From the NCBI GenBank assembly GCA_041664965.1, contig JBAYJT010000011.1:1-38536 (forward strand): a stretch of 38,536 bases of DNA, read 5' to 3'. Source of the stretch: JBAYJT01 sp041664965 (lineage in GTDB: Bacteria > Pseudomonadota > Gammaproteobacteria > UBA9339). The position numbers and the translations under genes were made by a program. The first letter of the stretch is position 1, and each line of letters starts with the position of its first letter. Of the stretch, positions 15,029-22,329 are shown piece after piece. The notes under the pieces were generated by a model. The model was not told the DNA's origin and made no database searches. It worked only from the letters and a program-made list of their open reading frames with translations.

Positions 15029-15032
15029 AATT

Positions 15033-15299
15033 ATGATACTAGCAAAAGTAAAGGGCAATGTAGTTGCCACCATGAAGCATCAAAGCTATAAGGGTCATAA
15101 AATCCTTATCGTGCAGCCGATTGACGATTTGGGTAATGACAAGGGCGATTCTTTTCTGGCGCAAGACGCTGTACAAGCGGGGCCTGGAGATGTAGTCTTG
15201 GTCGCCCGCGAAGGCAATACAGCCCGTCAGCTTTTAGGAACTGCCGATGACCCGTTTCATGCGGTAATCTTGGCTATAGTCGATAAGGTTACGACTTGA
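15033..15299 (+). CDS. BMC-P pentameric vertex protein (EutN/CcmL), copy 3
   Basis: An 88-residue EutN/CcmL protein. I start it at the ATG at 15033 (MILAKVKGNVVATMKHQSYKG), which aligns with the family start and lies 4 bases after the previous stop. A longer in-frame reading from 14976 would overlap copy 2 and has no family support. The vertex strand is PGDVVLVAREGNTARQL, with a conserved VILAIVDKV end. Confidence 0.95.
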   Translation: MILAKVKGNVVATMKHQSYKGHKILIVQPIDDLGNDKGDSFLAQDAVQAGPGDVVLVAREGNTARQLLGTADDPFHAVILAIVDKVTT

Positions 15300-15360
15300 T
15301 TTTTACAAATTGATATTTTTATGCTAATATATTGATTATAAAAGAAATTTAATAGACGGG

Positions 15361-15513
15361 AATTTGAATTATAATTTATGAATGATGAATTATGAATTGT
15401 TAGGAAGAATGGCGGATTTAATCTTAAAATTATAACCGATTGATTTATAATATTTTCTTGTAGACATGTTTTTAGACCAGTTCATCATTCATAATTTATA
15501 ATTCATAATTATT
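15361..15513 (+). mobile_element. MITE-like element B (full copy with inverted ends)
   Basis: AT-rich inverted ends (15361-15400 and 15481-15513) flank the repeat core (15423-15473) in plus orientation. A GTTAGGAA segment next to the left end recurs in element A as TTCCTAAC next to its corresponding end. The element sits between copy 3 of the pentamer gene and the deoC-like gene. Confidence 0.65.
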
Positions 15514-15532
15514 CTGAAAAAGGTACAACATC

Positions 15533-16435
15533 ATGACAGACAAAATAGATGAATTAGTTGAAATAATCGCCAAACGCGTCACAGAAAGATTAAGCTCCAT
15601 GGGCGTCACACCTCAAGCAGCACACTCTTCTGGAACATGTACGCTTTCCAAAGAATCTTGCACCAATTGCGGACTTTGCGTAGTTAAAAAGCGCGATGCG
15701 GTTAATAACATAGTTGATCTGGGCGCAGCGCGTATTGGCGCTAACTCTGGTATCAATAGCCAAATCGACACCAAGCTCGCCCACATGATCGATCATACTT
15801 TGTTAAAACCTGAAGCTACCAAAGAAGATTTAACTAAAGTGTGCGAAGAAGCGAAGCAATATAATTTCGCCACAGTTTGCGTCAATTCTAGTAATATTCC
15901 ATTTGTCGCAAAATTACTGAAAGGCAGCCCAGTTAAACCAATCGCTGTCGTCGGATTCCCCTTGGGAGCCGCTTCGGCGCAATCAAAAGCTTTTGAAACC
16001 AAAGAGGCGATCAGAGCTGGCGCGCAAGAAATCGACATGGTCATCAACATTGGCGCCTTAAAATCCAAAGATTACAAAACAGTTTATAAAGACATAGTCG
16101 AAGTTGTGGAAGCCAGTAAGCCTTATCCGCTCAAAGTAATTATTGAGGCTTCGAATTTGACAGATGACGAAAAAATCGCAGCCTGCGTGCTTTCTAAAAC
16201 TGCAGGAGCGGATTTCGTTAAAACCTCGACTGGATTTGGCGCCGGCGGCGCTACAATTGAAGATGTAGCTTTAATGCGCCGCATTGTTGGCGATGATATG
16301 TCAGTGAAAGCGTCCGGCGGTATTCGCACCAAAGAAGATGCCGAAGCAATGGTCAAAGCTGGCGCCGACCGCATTGGCGCATCCGCCAGTATTGCAATTG
16401 TGACGGGGAAAAAAGCTAAGGCGGGGAATTATTAG
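15533..16435 (+). CDS. deoC: Deoxyribose-phosphate aldolase (DeoC) with targeting helix and Cys motif
   Basis: DeoC splits 2-deoxyribose-5-phosphate into acetaldehyde and glyceraldehyde-3-phosphate. The aldolase domain begins at about residue 82 (KLAHMIDHTLLKPEATKED). The Schiff-base lysine is Lys230 (DFVKTSTGFGAGG), with Lys259 (SVKASGGIRT), Lys201 and Asp168 at the other active-site positions. The first 80 residues are extra: an amphipathic helix (residues 3-20, DKIDELVEIIAKRVTERL) of the encapsulation type, and four cysteines at 36, 43, 46 and 49 spaced C-x6-C-x2-C-x2-C, which could hold a metal or Fe-S cluster. Ribosome-binding site AAAGG. Its presence among shell genes marks the locus as a sugar-phosphate metabolosome. 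Confidence 0.95.
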   Translation: MTDKIDELVEIIAKRVTERLSSMGVTPQAAHSSGTCTLSKESCTNCGLCVVKKRDAVNNIVDLGAARIGANSGINSQIDTKLAHMIDHTLLKPEATKEDLTKVCEEAKQYNFATVCVNSSNIPFVAKLLKGSPVKPIAVVGFPLGAASAQSKAFETKEAIRAGAQEIDMVINIGALKSKDYKTVYKDIVEVVEASKPYPLKVIIEASNLTDDEKIAACVLSKTAGADFVKTSTGFGAGGATIEDVALMRRIVGDDMSVKASGGIRTKEDAEAMVKAGADRIGASASIAIVTGKKAKAGNY

Positions 16436-16548
16436 AAAATAATTATGAATTATAAATTATGAATGATGAATTATTTTTGAAAATCGCAGAACCTAACTTT
16501 AAAATTCAACCCCTTGATTTATAAATATTTCTTATAGACATGTTTTTT
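16436..16548 (+). mobile_element. MITE-like element, left end plus core (copy 6)
   Basis: An AT-rich end (16436-16475) and the repeat core (16497-16548) in plus orientation. The right inverted end is missing. It starts right after the deoC stop and ends about 15 bases before the ribosome-binding site of the next shell gene. Confidence 0.6.
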
Positions 16549-16576
16549 GAATGAATTAACAACAGAGGAAACAAAA

Positions 16577-17230
16577 ATGGCCGATACAAATTTTCAAATG
16601 CGAGTTTTAACTTTCATCGACAGCCTGCAACCGCAGCTAGCTCAGTTTATCGCTAAAGATAATAAGGTTTACGATCCGGCGGAATACGACGCAGCGCTAT
16701 TTATCGAAATTGCTCCAGCCATGGAAATTCACTCCATGATCGACGTCGCCTTAAAGCGCACCAAGGTCCGCTTGGGCTCAGTTGTAACCGAACGCCAATT
16801 TGGTTTAATGTTAGTACAACATTCTGACCAAGGCGAAGTTATGGAAGCCGGCCGCGCTGTTTTGAAGGAAACTGGCCTAACCGAAAATAATCGCGCTAAA
16901 GTCGATATTTTGACCAACAAAATCATCCGCAGCGTCCAGCAAGATCACGCCATCATGTTTACCGGAACTGCTAAAGGCAATATGGTACTCGCTGGCGAAT
17001 CTGTACTGATCATGGAAACCACGCCTGCCGCTTATTTGCCAATAGCTTGTAATGAAGCTTTAAAAGCTGCTCGCGTAAAACTCATCGAAATTAAACCTTT
17101 TGGAGCCTCCGGCAGATTGGTTATGAGCGGACCAGAAGCCGAGATCGATTCCGCAGCTGAAGCAGCTCTCAAAATTATCGATCAATTGAATGAAACATTA
17201 GCTAAGAAAACCAGCAAACAACTAGGTTAG
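16577..17230 (+). CDS. BMC-T shell protein of the double-stacking type
   Basis: A 217-residue tandem-BMC protein. The pattern TFIDSLQPQLAQFIAKD...ALFIEIAPAMEIHSMIDVALKRTKV, then VVTERQFGLMLVQHSDQGEVMEAG, and in the second domain ESVLIMETTPAAYLPIACNEALKAARVKLIEIKPFGASGRL, resembles (from memory) the Haliangium ochraceum BMC-T proteins that form stacked trimers with gated pores. I start at the ATG at 16577, preceded by AGAGGA at good spacing, not at an upstream in-frame ATG (16547) next to the repeat. It lies 2 bases before the class II aldolase gene. Confidence 0.85.
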   Translation: MADTNFQMRVLTFIDSLQPQLAQFIAKDNKVYDPAEYDAALFIEIAPAMEIHSMIDVALKRTKVRLGSVVTERQFGLMLVQHSDQGEVMEAGRAVLKETGLTENNRAKVDILTNKIIRSVQQDHAIMFTGTAKGNMVLAGESVLIMETTPAAYLPIACNEALKAARVKLIEIKPFGASGRLVMSGPEAEIDSAAEAALKIIDQLNETLAKKTSKQLG

Positions 17231-17232
17231 CC

Positions 17233-17964
17233 GTGAATTTTCTAACTTCGGAAATAGTCAAATATGCTCATCGCATGGACGCTAAAGGCTTTAGCGCCAA
17301 TCACGATGGCAATATAACTGTCAAGCAAGATAACACCTTTCTTGCCACTCCTACGGCCATTAGCAAAGCCAATATGACAGAAGATTTAGTTATCACTTTA
17401 GACCAAAGTGGTAACAAGATCTCTGGCAACGGTAAATCTTTTTCCGAAATAAAATTACACCTAGCCGCTTACAAAGCACGTCCGGAAGCGAAAGCTGTTG
17501 TGCACGCGCATCCGCCTTTCGCTACCGCGCGCGGGCTTGTAAATTTGCCTCTACGCCCTGCTCTTCCTGAGGCAGTAGTCTCCATAGGCGCTCTAGTTCC
17601 AGTCGTTGAATTCAGCCTACCAGGCACGATAGAAAACGAACAGCTCGTATCTTCTGCCTTTTTGGAATTTGACGTAATTATGCTCGCTGGCAACGGCGTT
17701 CTTGCCATTGGAGATAGCATCGAACAAGCTTTCTTACGTTTAGAATTAGTCGAACATTTAGCGAAAATCGATTACTATACTCGCTTGATGGGAAGTTCGA
17801 TGGAACTAAGCAATAGCGACGTTCTGTCTTTACTGGAAAAGCGCAAAGCAGCTGGCTTAGGACCAAAAACCGAGCCAAAAACACCGCTTCTTTCCGAAAA
17901 GAAAAATACAGATTCGCTCAAAGATCTCATCGCTGAGGAGCTAAAAAAGATCCTCGTCAAATAA
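17233..17964 (+). CDS. Class II aldolase (fuculose-phosphate aldolase-like) with C-terminal targeting helix
   Basis: A zinc-dependent class II aldolase/adducin-fold protein of 243 residues with a GTG start. Motifs: GNITVKQDN (phosphate loop), catalytic Glu72 (FSEIKLHLAAY), zinc ligands His91 and His93 (VVHAHPP), the glycine turn AGNGVLAIG and LELVEHLAKI. Substrate cannot be read from the sequence; L-fuculose-1-phosphate or L-rhamnulose-1-phosphate (giving lactaldehyde) are the known compartment cases. After the catalytic domain a Pro/Lys-rich linker leads to SLKDLIAEELKKILVK (residues 228-243), an amphipathic helix of the encapsulation type. It is the last gene of the locus. Confidence 0.88.
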   Translation: MNFLTSEIVKYAHRMDAKGFSANHDGNITVKQDNTFLATPTAISKANMTEDLVITLDQSGNKISGNGKSFSEIKLHLAAYKARPEAKAVVHAHPPFATARGLVNLPLRPALPEAVVSIGALVPVVEFSLPGTIENEQLVSSAFLEFDVIMLAGNGVLAIGDSIEQAFLRLELVEHLAKIDYYTRLMGSSMELSNSDVLSLLEKRKAAGLGPKTEPKTPLLSEKKNTDSLKDLIAEELKKILVK

Positions 17965-17976
17965 CCCGCCACATGT

Positions 17977-18052
<76 letters not shown>

Positions 18053-18140
18053 GATAACTTTACTTTGATACAATAACATCGGATAATTTATCTAAACAGC
18101 ATCTACAGTGCTATCTACTTCGCACAACGGTAAATATATC

Positions 18141-19244
18141 ATGGGCAAAATAATCACTTTTTTCAATCACAAAGGCGGTGTTGGCAAAACCACCCTAGTA
18201 CACAACTTAGGCTTCATTCTAGCTGACAAAGGCTTCAAAACGTTGCTTATTGACGCTGATCCTCAAATGAATTTGACAGCCGCTCTATATGGACTCTCTA
18301 CCAGTGTTGAATATTCCACAGATGAAGGCTCCAAATGGACTGAAAATGTTAAAAAGTATATTTCCTTATTTGAATATCTCAATAACGAACTAAAAAATGA
18401 GCCATGTGATAAGAAAATATTTAGAGTCCAATCCAATCATAATAAAGACGGCTTTGTGGACCTAATCTCGGGATCAATCAACTTAGCCAACATAGAAATT
18501 GATCTTTACAGCATCATCAAAAATAAAAATGAGTTTACTAACGATATACCTTATAAATTTGAGCAATCTATTAGAAAACAAAAAAATAACTATGACTTTA
18601 TTTTGATTGATACTTCGCCCAGCGCAAGCAGCATAGTTAACGCCCTAATCATGATGCTCACCGATTTTTTTATCACTCCAGTTTCTCCTGCCTTTTTTTC
18701 CCTACAAGCTATAGATAACCTAAGTTCGATTTTTCAGAATTGGATTAAATTGCTAGGTGATTATCAAACAACACAAAGCTTTAAAGGACTTAGTTTCCAC
18801 CCAAAATTCCTGGGATTAGTGATTCAAATGGCCAAGAGATTCAATGGCGGCAGCGTTGAAGAAGGTACTTCATTTTCTAGGTCAGCGGAAAAGTGGATTA
18901 GCGATGTAAACAACAGCGTTAAAAAGTTTCAACAATTTGCCATGCTAAGAGGTATGTCTATTTCAGAAAACGAATTTAGAGATTTTTTCGGTATGGAATC
19001 CCAACCATTTATAATTCAAAAATGCTGTGATTTTACTCCTCAATTAAGGTCTATAGCCGAGAAGGCTGGCGTTCCAGTTGTGCACCTCACTCAAGAAATC
19101 TGCAATCAACTAAAAGATACTAAATCCAGGGTTGTCGACATTACAAAAGAAAACGGTCAATACGCTATATCTTTCAAGAGCATTTCTAATTCCTACAACA
19201 ATATTGCTAATGGGTTAATTACTCTACTTCAGTCCAATAGCTAA
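18141..19244 (+). CDS. ParA-family ATPase, orphan
   Basis: A deviant Walker ATPase of about 367 residues. The start MGKIITFFNHKGGVGKTTLV has the KGGVGKTT motif, IDADPQMNLT follows (A' motif), and Walker B is FILIDTSPSASS. The middle carries long inserts not found in minimal ParA/Soj proteins. I use the ATG at 18141, where the conserved domain begins; an in-frame GTG at 18108 adds 11 residues with no family match. No parB or centromere-like repeat follows, so the cargo is unknown. Such orphan ATPases occur in plasmids, integrative elements and cargo-positioning systems; a role in positioning the nearby microcompartments is possible but unproven. Confidence 0.85.
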   Translation: MGKIITFFNHKGGVGKTTLVHNLGFILADKGFKTLLIDADPQMNLTAALYGLSTSVEYSTDEGSKWTENVKKYISLFEYLNNELKNEPCDKKIFRVQSNHNKDGFVDLISGSINLANIEIDLYSIIKNKNEFTNDIPYKFEQSIRKQKNNYDFILIDTSPSASSIVNALIMMLTDFFITPVSPAFFSLQAIDNLSSIFQNWIKLLGDYQTTQSFKGLSFHPKFLGLVIQMAKRFNGGSVEEGTSFSRSAEKWISDVNNSVKKFQQFAMLRGMSISENEFRDFFGMESQPFIIQKCCDFTPQLRSIAEKAGVPVVHLTQEICNQLKDTKSRVVDITKENGQYAISFKSISNSYNNIANGLITLLQSNS

Positions 19245-19256
19245 AAAGTAAAAACC

Positions 19257-20153
19257 GTGCCAGACAACATCCTTCCTATGATTGACATAAAAGAACACGG
19301 TATTATTGCTAAACTTTTTTTGCCGGAGGCTAATGAACCACGCCCGGCTGTTATTATTTTAGGCGGTTCGGGTGGTGGTTTTGATGAACCGATTGCGCGG
19401 TTATTCGCTAGACAAGGATATGTTGCGCTGGCTTTAGCTTATTTCAATGCTGATGGATTACCAAAATATCTTGAAAATATTCCTTTGGAATATTTTTTAA
19501 ATGCTATTCGATGGCTCAAGAATCAACTCTGTGTAAAATCAAAACAAGTACATCTTTATGGTATATCTCGAGGCGGTGAACTCGCCATTCTTTTAGCAAG
19601 TATTTTTCCTGAGGAAATCACTTCAGTCGTAGCAGTTGTACCTAGTTGTGTAACCTATGGCGGAGTTCCTCATGTAAAGAAACCTGCATGGACATTAAAT
19701 AAAAAACCTTTACCTATTGCTCCTTCACCCGAAGTGGAAGACGAACGAGAACAACAAAGAACCTATAATTCAGTAAATCTTACCCAACTTTTTTTAGAAA
19801 AAATGAAAAAGAATGCTGAAAAATTCGAAACGGCGATGATTAAAGTAGAAAATATAAAATGCCCATTGCTTATCGTTTCTGGAAAAGACGATAGAATGTG
19901 GCCATCATGGTTATATGGCGAAAAAATCATGCAACGTTTAGAAACCACTCATTCAAAAATCTTTAGAGAACATCTCTGTTATGAAAATGTAGGGCATGTC
20001 ATCCTACCATCGTCACGCGCACCTGTTATTACTGAAGCGGGGAAACATCCGGTTACAGGTTTGTGCTATGAAGTTGGAGGAGATCCTGTGGCTCAAGCAA
20101 AGGCCAATCAAGACTCTTGGGAGAAAATAATCCAGTTTTTTACGCGTTTTTGA
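19257..20153 (+). CDS. Alpha/beta hydrolase, BAAT C-terminal / dienelactone hydrolase type
   Basis: The 298-residue protein is an alpha/beta hydrolase like the catalytic half of acyl-CoA thioesterases and bile-acid acyltransferases. The oxyanion region is PAVIILGGSGGGFDEPIARLFARQGYVALALAY. The nucleophile elbow is GISRGGELA (Ser), the acid is in VSGKDDRMWPS and the His in YENVGHVI. Bacterial forms usually lack the N-terminal domain, as here. The first start is GTG at 19257; an ATG at 19278 is an alternative, and neither has a clear ribosome-binding site. It follows the parA-like gene by 12 bases. Substrate unknown. Confidence 0.8.
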   Translation: MPDNILPMIDIKEHGIIAKLFLPEANEPRPAVIILGGSGGGFDEPIARLFARQGYVALALAYFNADGLPKYLENIPLEYFLNAIRWLKNQLCVKSKQVHLYGISRGGELAILLASIFPEEITSVVAVVPSCVTYGGVPHVKKPAWTLNKKPLPIAPSPEVEDEREQQRTYNSVNLTQLFLEKMKKNAEKFETAMIKVENIKCPLLIVSGKDDRMWPSWLYGEKIMQRLETTHSKIFREHLCYENVGHVILPSSRAPVITEAGKHPVTGLCYEVGGDPVAQAKANQDSWEKIIQFFTRF

Positions 20154-20164
20154 CCTGTGAAAAA

Positions 20165-20236
20165 CAGTGCCAGGCATTCCATTTTTTCATTCTTCTTTTA
20201 AACGCTGGAAATGGAAAAATGGAATGCCTGGCACTG
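20165..20236. repeat. REP-like palindrome, copy 1 (perfect 22-bp arms)
   Basis: Two perfect 22-bp inverted arms (20165-20186 and 20215-20236), the left opening CAGTGCCAGGCATTCC, around a 28-base loop. A second, less perfect copy lies at 20357-20428. GTGCCAGGCA-type palindromes are common substrates of REP-associated (RAYT/IS200-like) transposases, none of which is encoded here. Confidence 0.85.
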
Positions 20237-20591
20237 GCACCACTAGGATATTGGGCAGCAAAAAAATTAATAAAAAAAATTTTTGCAAAAGATGAACCAC
20301 CTAGCAATCACATAAAACCTAGCTATTAGATGCGCTTTAAAACCAAAGAAAGAAGACGGTGCCAGCTATTCCATCGTTTCATTCTTCTTTTAAACGCTGG
20401 AAATGGAAAAATGGAATGCCTGGCACCGCCATTTCCTTGACCAAACATCTAAATTCGATGGTTTACTAAAGTTTCTGTACGTACACACACCTCCAGTATG
20501 TCTAATATTTTACTACATACTGGATGGAAATATACTGAGAAAAACGGATTAATTACAGTGTTTTTTGGCCACGCTGCTCTGACCAAAAAAT
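20237..20591. other. Intergenic region with repeats, no convincing gene
   Basis: Together with the palindrome at 20165-20236 this forms a gap of about 440 bases. It contains a second REP-like palindrome (20357-20428) and an inverted repeat TCCAGTATGT (20492-20501) / ACATACTGGA (20515-20524) with a 13-base loop. A short reading frame ending at 20329 (APLGYWAAKKLIKKIF) has no supporting context. Confidence 0.6.
20357..20428. repeat. REP-like palindrome, copy 2
   Basis: The same 72-base unit as at 20165-20236 and in the same orientation. The loop and right arm are nearly identical and the left arm has drifted (CGGTGCCAGCTATTCC), so the stem is imperfect. Confidence 0.8.
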
Positions 20592-22160
20592 TTATAATTC
20601 ATTACTCGAGACCAACTCATCACCTTGCAAATACTCACGGCGCATGGCGATCGCAAGATGTAGCATAATTACACTAAAAACACCGATAACCAAGAAATCC
20701 CAACCAAAATTAATTGTATTGTTACCGCCAAAAGAACCAAAATACGAAATCAACACCAATCCCAATAAATACGGTCCAATCCAAAAGGCAGCTTTAAGTC
20801 CAGCACCGTGATAAGTTTTTTTATGACGAATAAACGCGAAACCAAACAAAACCATTCCAATTACTAGTGCAATTGCCAATTTGTAGATCGTCTCCCAACC
20901 TGTCCAATAGCACATAAGGTTACAAAAATAAAAGGCGATCAAACATAAAATATATGAAATTTGCAAGCGAAATGGGCGATCCCCATCGGGTATAATTTTA
21001 CGTAAACAAAGTAATGCAACCGGACCCATAGCATAAGAAATTACTACCGCTGAAACTAAAAATGCCACCATATTTTGCCAGGCTGGAAATGGCATAAACA
21101 GTAACATCCCCACTGCAAAATTAAAAAAAACCGCCCAGACCGGAAAGCCTTTTTTGTTTAAGTTCGAAAATACTGGCGGTACATAACCGCTTTTACTAAG
21201 CGCATAAATAACTCTGGAAGTTGAAGTAAGGTAAATTAATCCAGCACCTAAGGGCGAAACAGCAGCATCTACATATAAAAACTTTACTAACAACATTAAT
21301 CCTAAAATTCCAGCCAAACCTACAAATGGCCCGGCATCCCCGGTAAAAGCAAGTGTATGCCAGCCGTGTTGCAATAAGTTCGATGGTAAAGCGCCAATAA
21401 AAGCAACTTGCAGCAGCAAATATAAAAGCAGACAAATTACCACTGAACCGACGATTGCAAGTGGAATAGAAAAATTAGAGTTTTTCACTTCACCAGCCAT
21501 TTCGACACTATGTTTAAATCCAGTAAATGCAAATGCTATACCGCCGCTAGCAATAGCAGTAAAAATATCATGCCAGTTCAATACTATTTTTTCTCCGCCC
21601 AAAGCGAAAAAATTCGACGCATGAAAACTAGTCTTTACCAGAAAAATTGCGGTAAACACCATCACTAAAATTTTAAAAGAAAACAGCAGCTGGTTAACTC
21701 GTACTAAACCACGAAAACTGGCGATGTTTATAAAACTTAAAAAAAGCATCGTAGCTGTCGCCCAGGTGTAACCCAAAAGGGTTAAAACATGCGTGTTATT
21801 TATTTTATGGGTTAAAGCAGGGAAATAAGCTGAAGCATACTGTAAAACTGCTAATACTTCGATCGGCGGCATCGTCACACAAGATAGCCACGAAATCCAG
21901 CACATAATAAAACCAGCAAATTCTCCATGACTGATTTGTGGAATTCGTAAACTACCTCCGGCTTGCGGCAGTAAAGTAGAAAGTTCTGCAAAAGTTAACG
22001 CCACACAAATCGTTGCAATACCACCTAAAATCCAGGCAATGATTGCAGATGACCCAGCCATTTGCGCGGCATATAATGGCGCAAATAACCACGCCGAACC
22101 GACCATTCCGTTGATGTTAAGCAGCAATAAATTAAGTGCACTAAATCTGCGTTCCAGCAT
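20592..22160 (-). CDS. APC-family amino acid permease
   Basis: A 522-residue inner-membrane transporter of the amino acid-polyamine-organocation superfamily, with about 12-14 hydrophobic helices. The first helix has NINGMVGSAWLFAPLYAAQMAG (the broken GxG substrate helix), followed by AFAELSTLLPQAGG-like text (LTFAELSTLLPQAGGSLRIP) and, in helix 6, GGIAFAFTGFKHSVEMAGEVKNSN. These are typical of aspartate-type proton symporters (YveA-like), but the substrate cannot be fixed. It is transcribed divergently from the AAA ATPase gene. Confidence 0.88.
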   Translation of the reverse strand: MLERRFSALNLLLLNINGMVGSAWLFAPLYAAQMAGSSAIIAWILGGIATICVALTFAELSTLLPQAGGSLRIPQISHGEFAGFIMCWISWLSCVTMPPIEVLAVLQYASAYFPALTHKINNTHVLTLLGYTWATATMLFLSFINIASFRGLVRVNQLLFSFKILVMVFTAIFLVKTSFHASNFFALGGEKIVLNWHDIFTAIASGGIAFAFTGFKHSVEMAGEVKNSNFSIPLAIVGSVVICLLLYLLLQVAFIGALPSNLLQHGWHTLAFTGDAGPFVGLAGILGLMLLVKFLYVDAAVSPLGAGLIYLTSTSRVIYALSKSGYVPPVFSNLNKKGFPVWAVFFNFAVGMLLFMPFPAWQNMVAFLVSAVVISYAMGPVALLCLRKIIPDGDRPFRLQISYILCLIAFYFCNLMCYWTGWETIYKLAIALVIGMVLFGFAFIRHKKTYHGAGLKAAFWIGPYLLGLVLISYFGSFGGNNTINFGWDFLVIGVFSVIMLHLAIAMRREYLQGDELVSSNEL

Positions 22161-22265
22161 AGGGTTCTCATTCTATACCAGTTTATCAAAAAACCCAATC
22201 CGCGTAGCAATAACGCATATCGAATTCTTTGTGCTTTTATGAGAAAAAATGCCCACCTAGATCGT

Positions 22266-22294
22266 TTGACAAACCCTTCATAAAGGGTTAGAGT
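22266..22294 (+). promoter_or_regulatory. Promoter with inverted repeat in the spacer
   Basis: Consensus TTGACA (22266-22271), a 17-base spacer, and TAGAGT (22289-22294). The spacer contains a perfect inverted repeat AACCCTT (22272-22278) / AAGGGTT (22283-22289), well placed for a repressor. It would drive the AAA_14 ATPase gene 36 bases downstream. Confidence 0.6.
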
Positions 22295-22329
22295 ATGCAA
22301 TTACTTACCTACCATAAAGGTATTAAAAA

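Noticed and set aside
14976..15032. Upstream extension of the third pentamer gene
   Set aside because: It overlaps copy 2 and lacks homology; the family start is at 15033.
12386..15513. AT-rich units repeated many times, resembling a CRISPR or tandem array
   Set aside because: Unit spacing is irregular, no unique spacers of constant length exist, and copies occur in inverted pairs around a common core. That fits dispersed MITE-like elements.
20117..20329. Small reading frame ending APLGYWAAKKLIKKIF
   Set aside because: It overlaps the hydrolase gene end and runs through a REP-like palindrome, so coding is unlikely, though the last 30 residues look protein-like.
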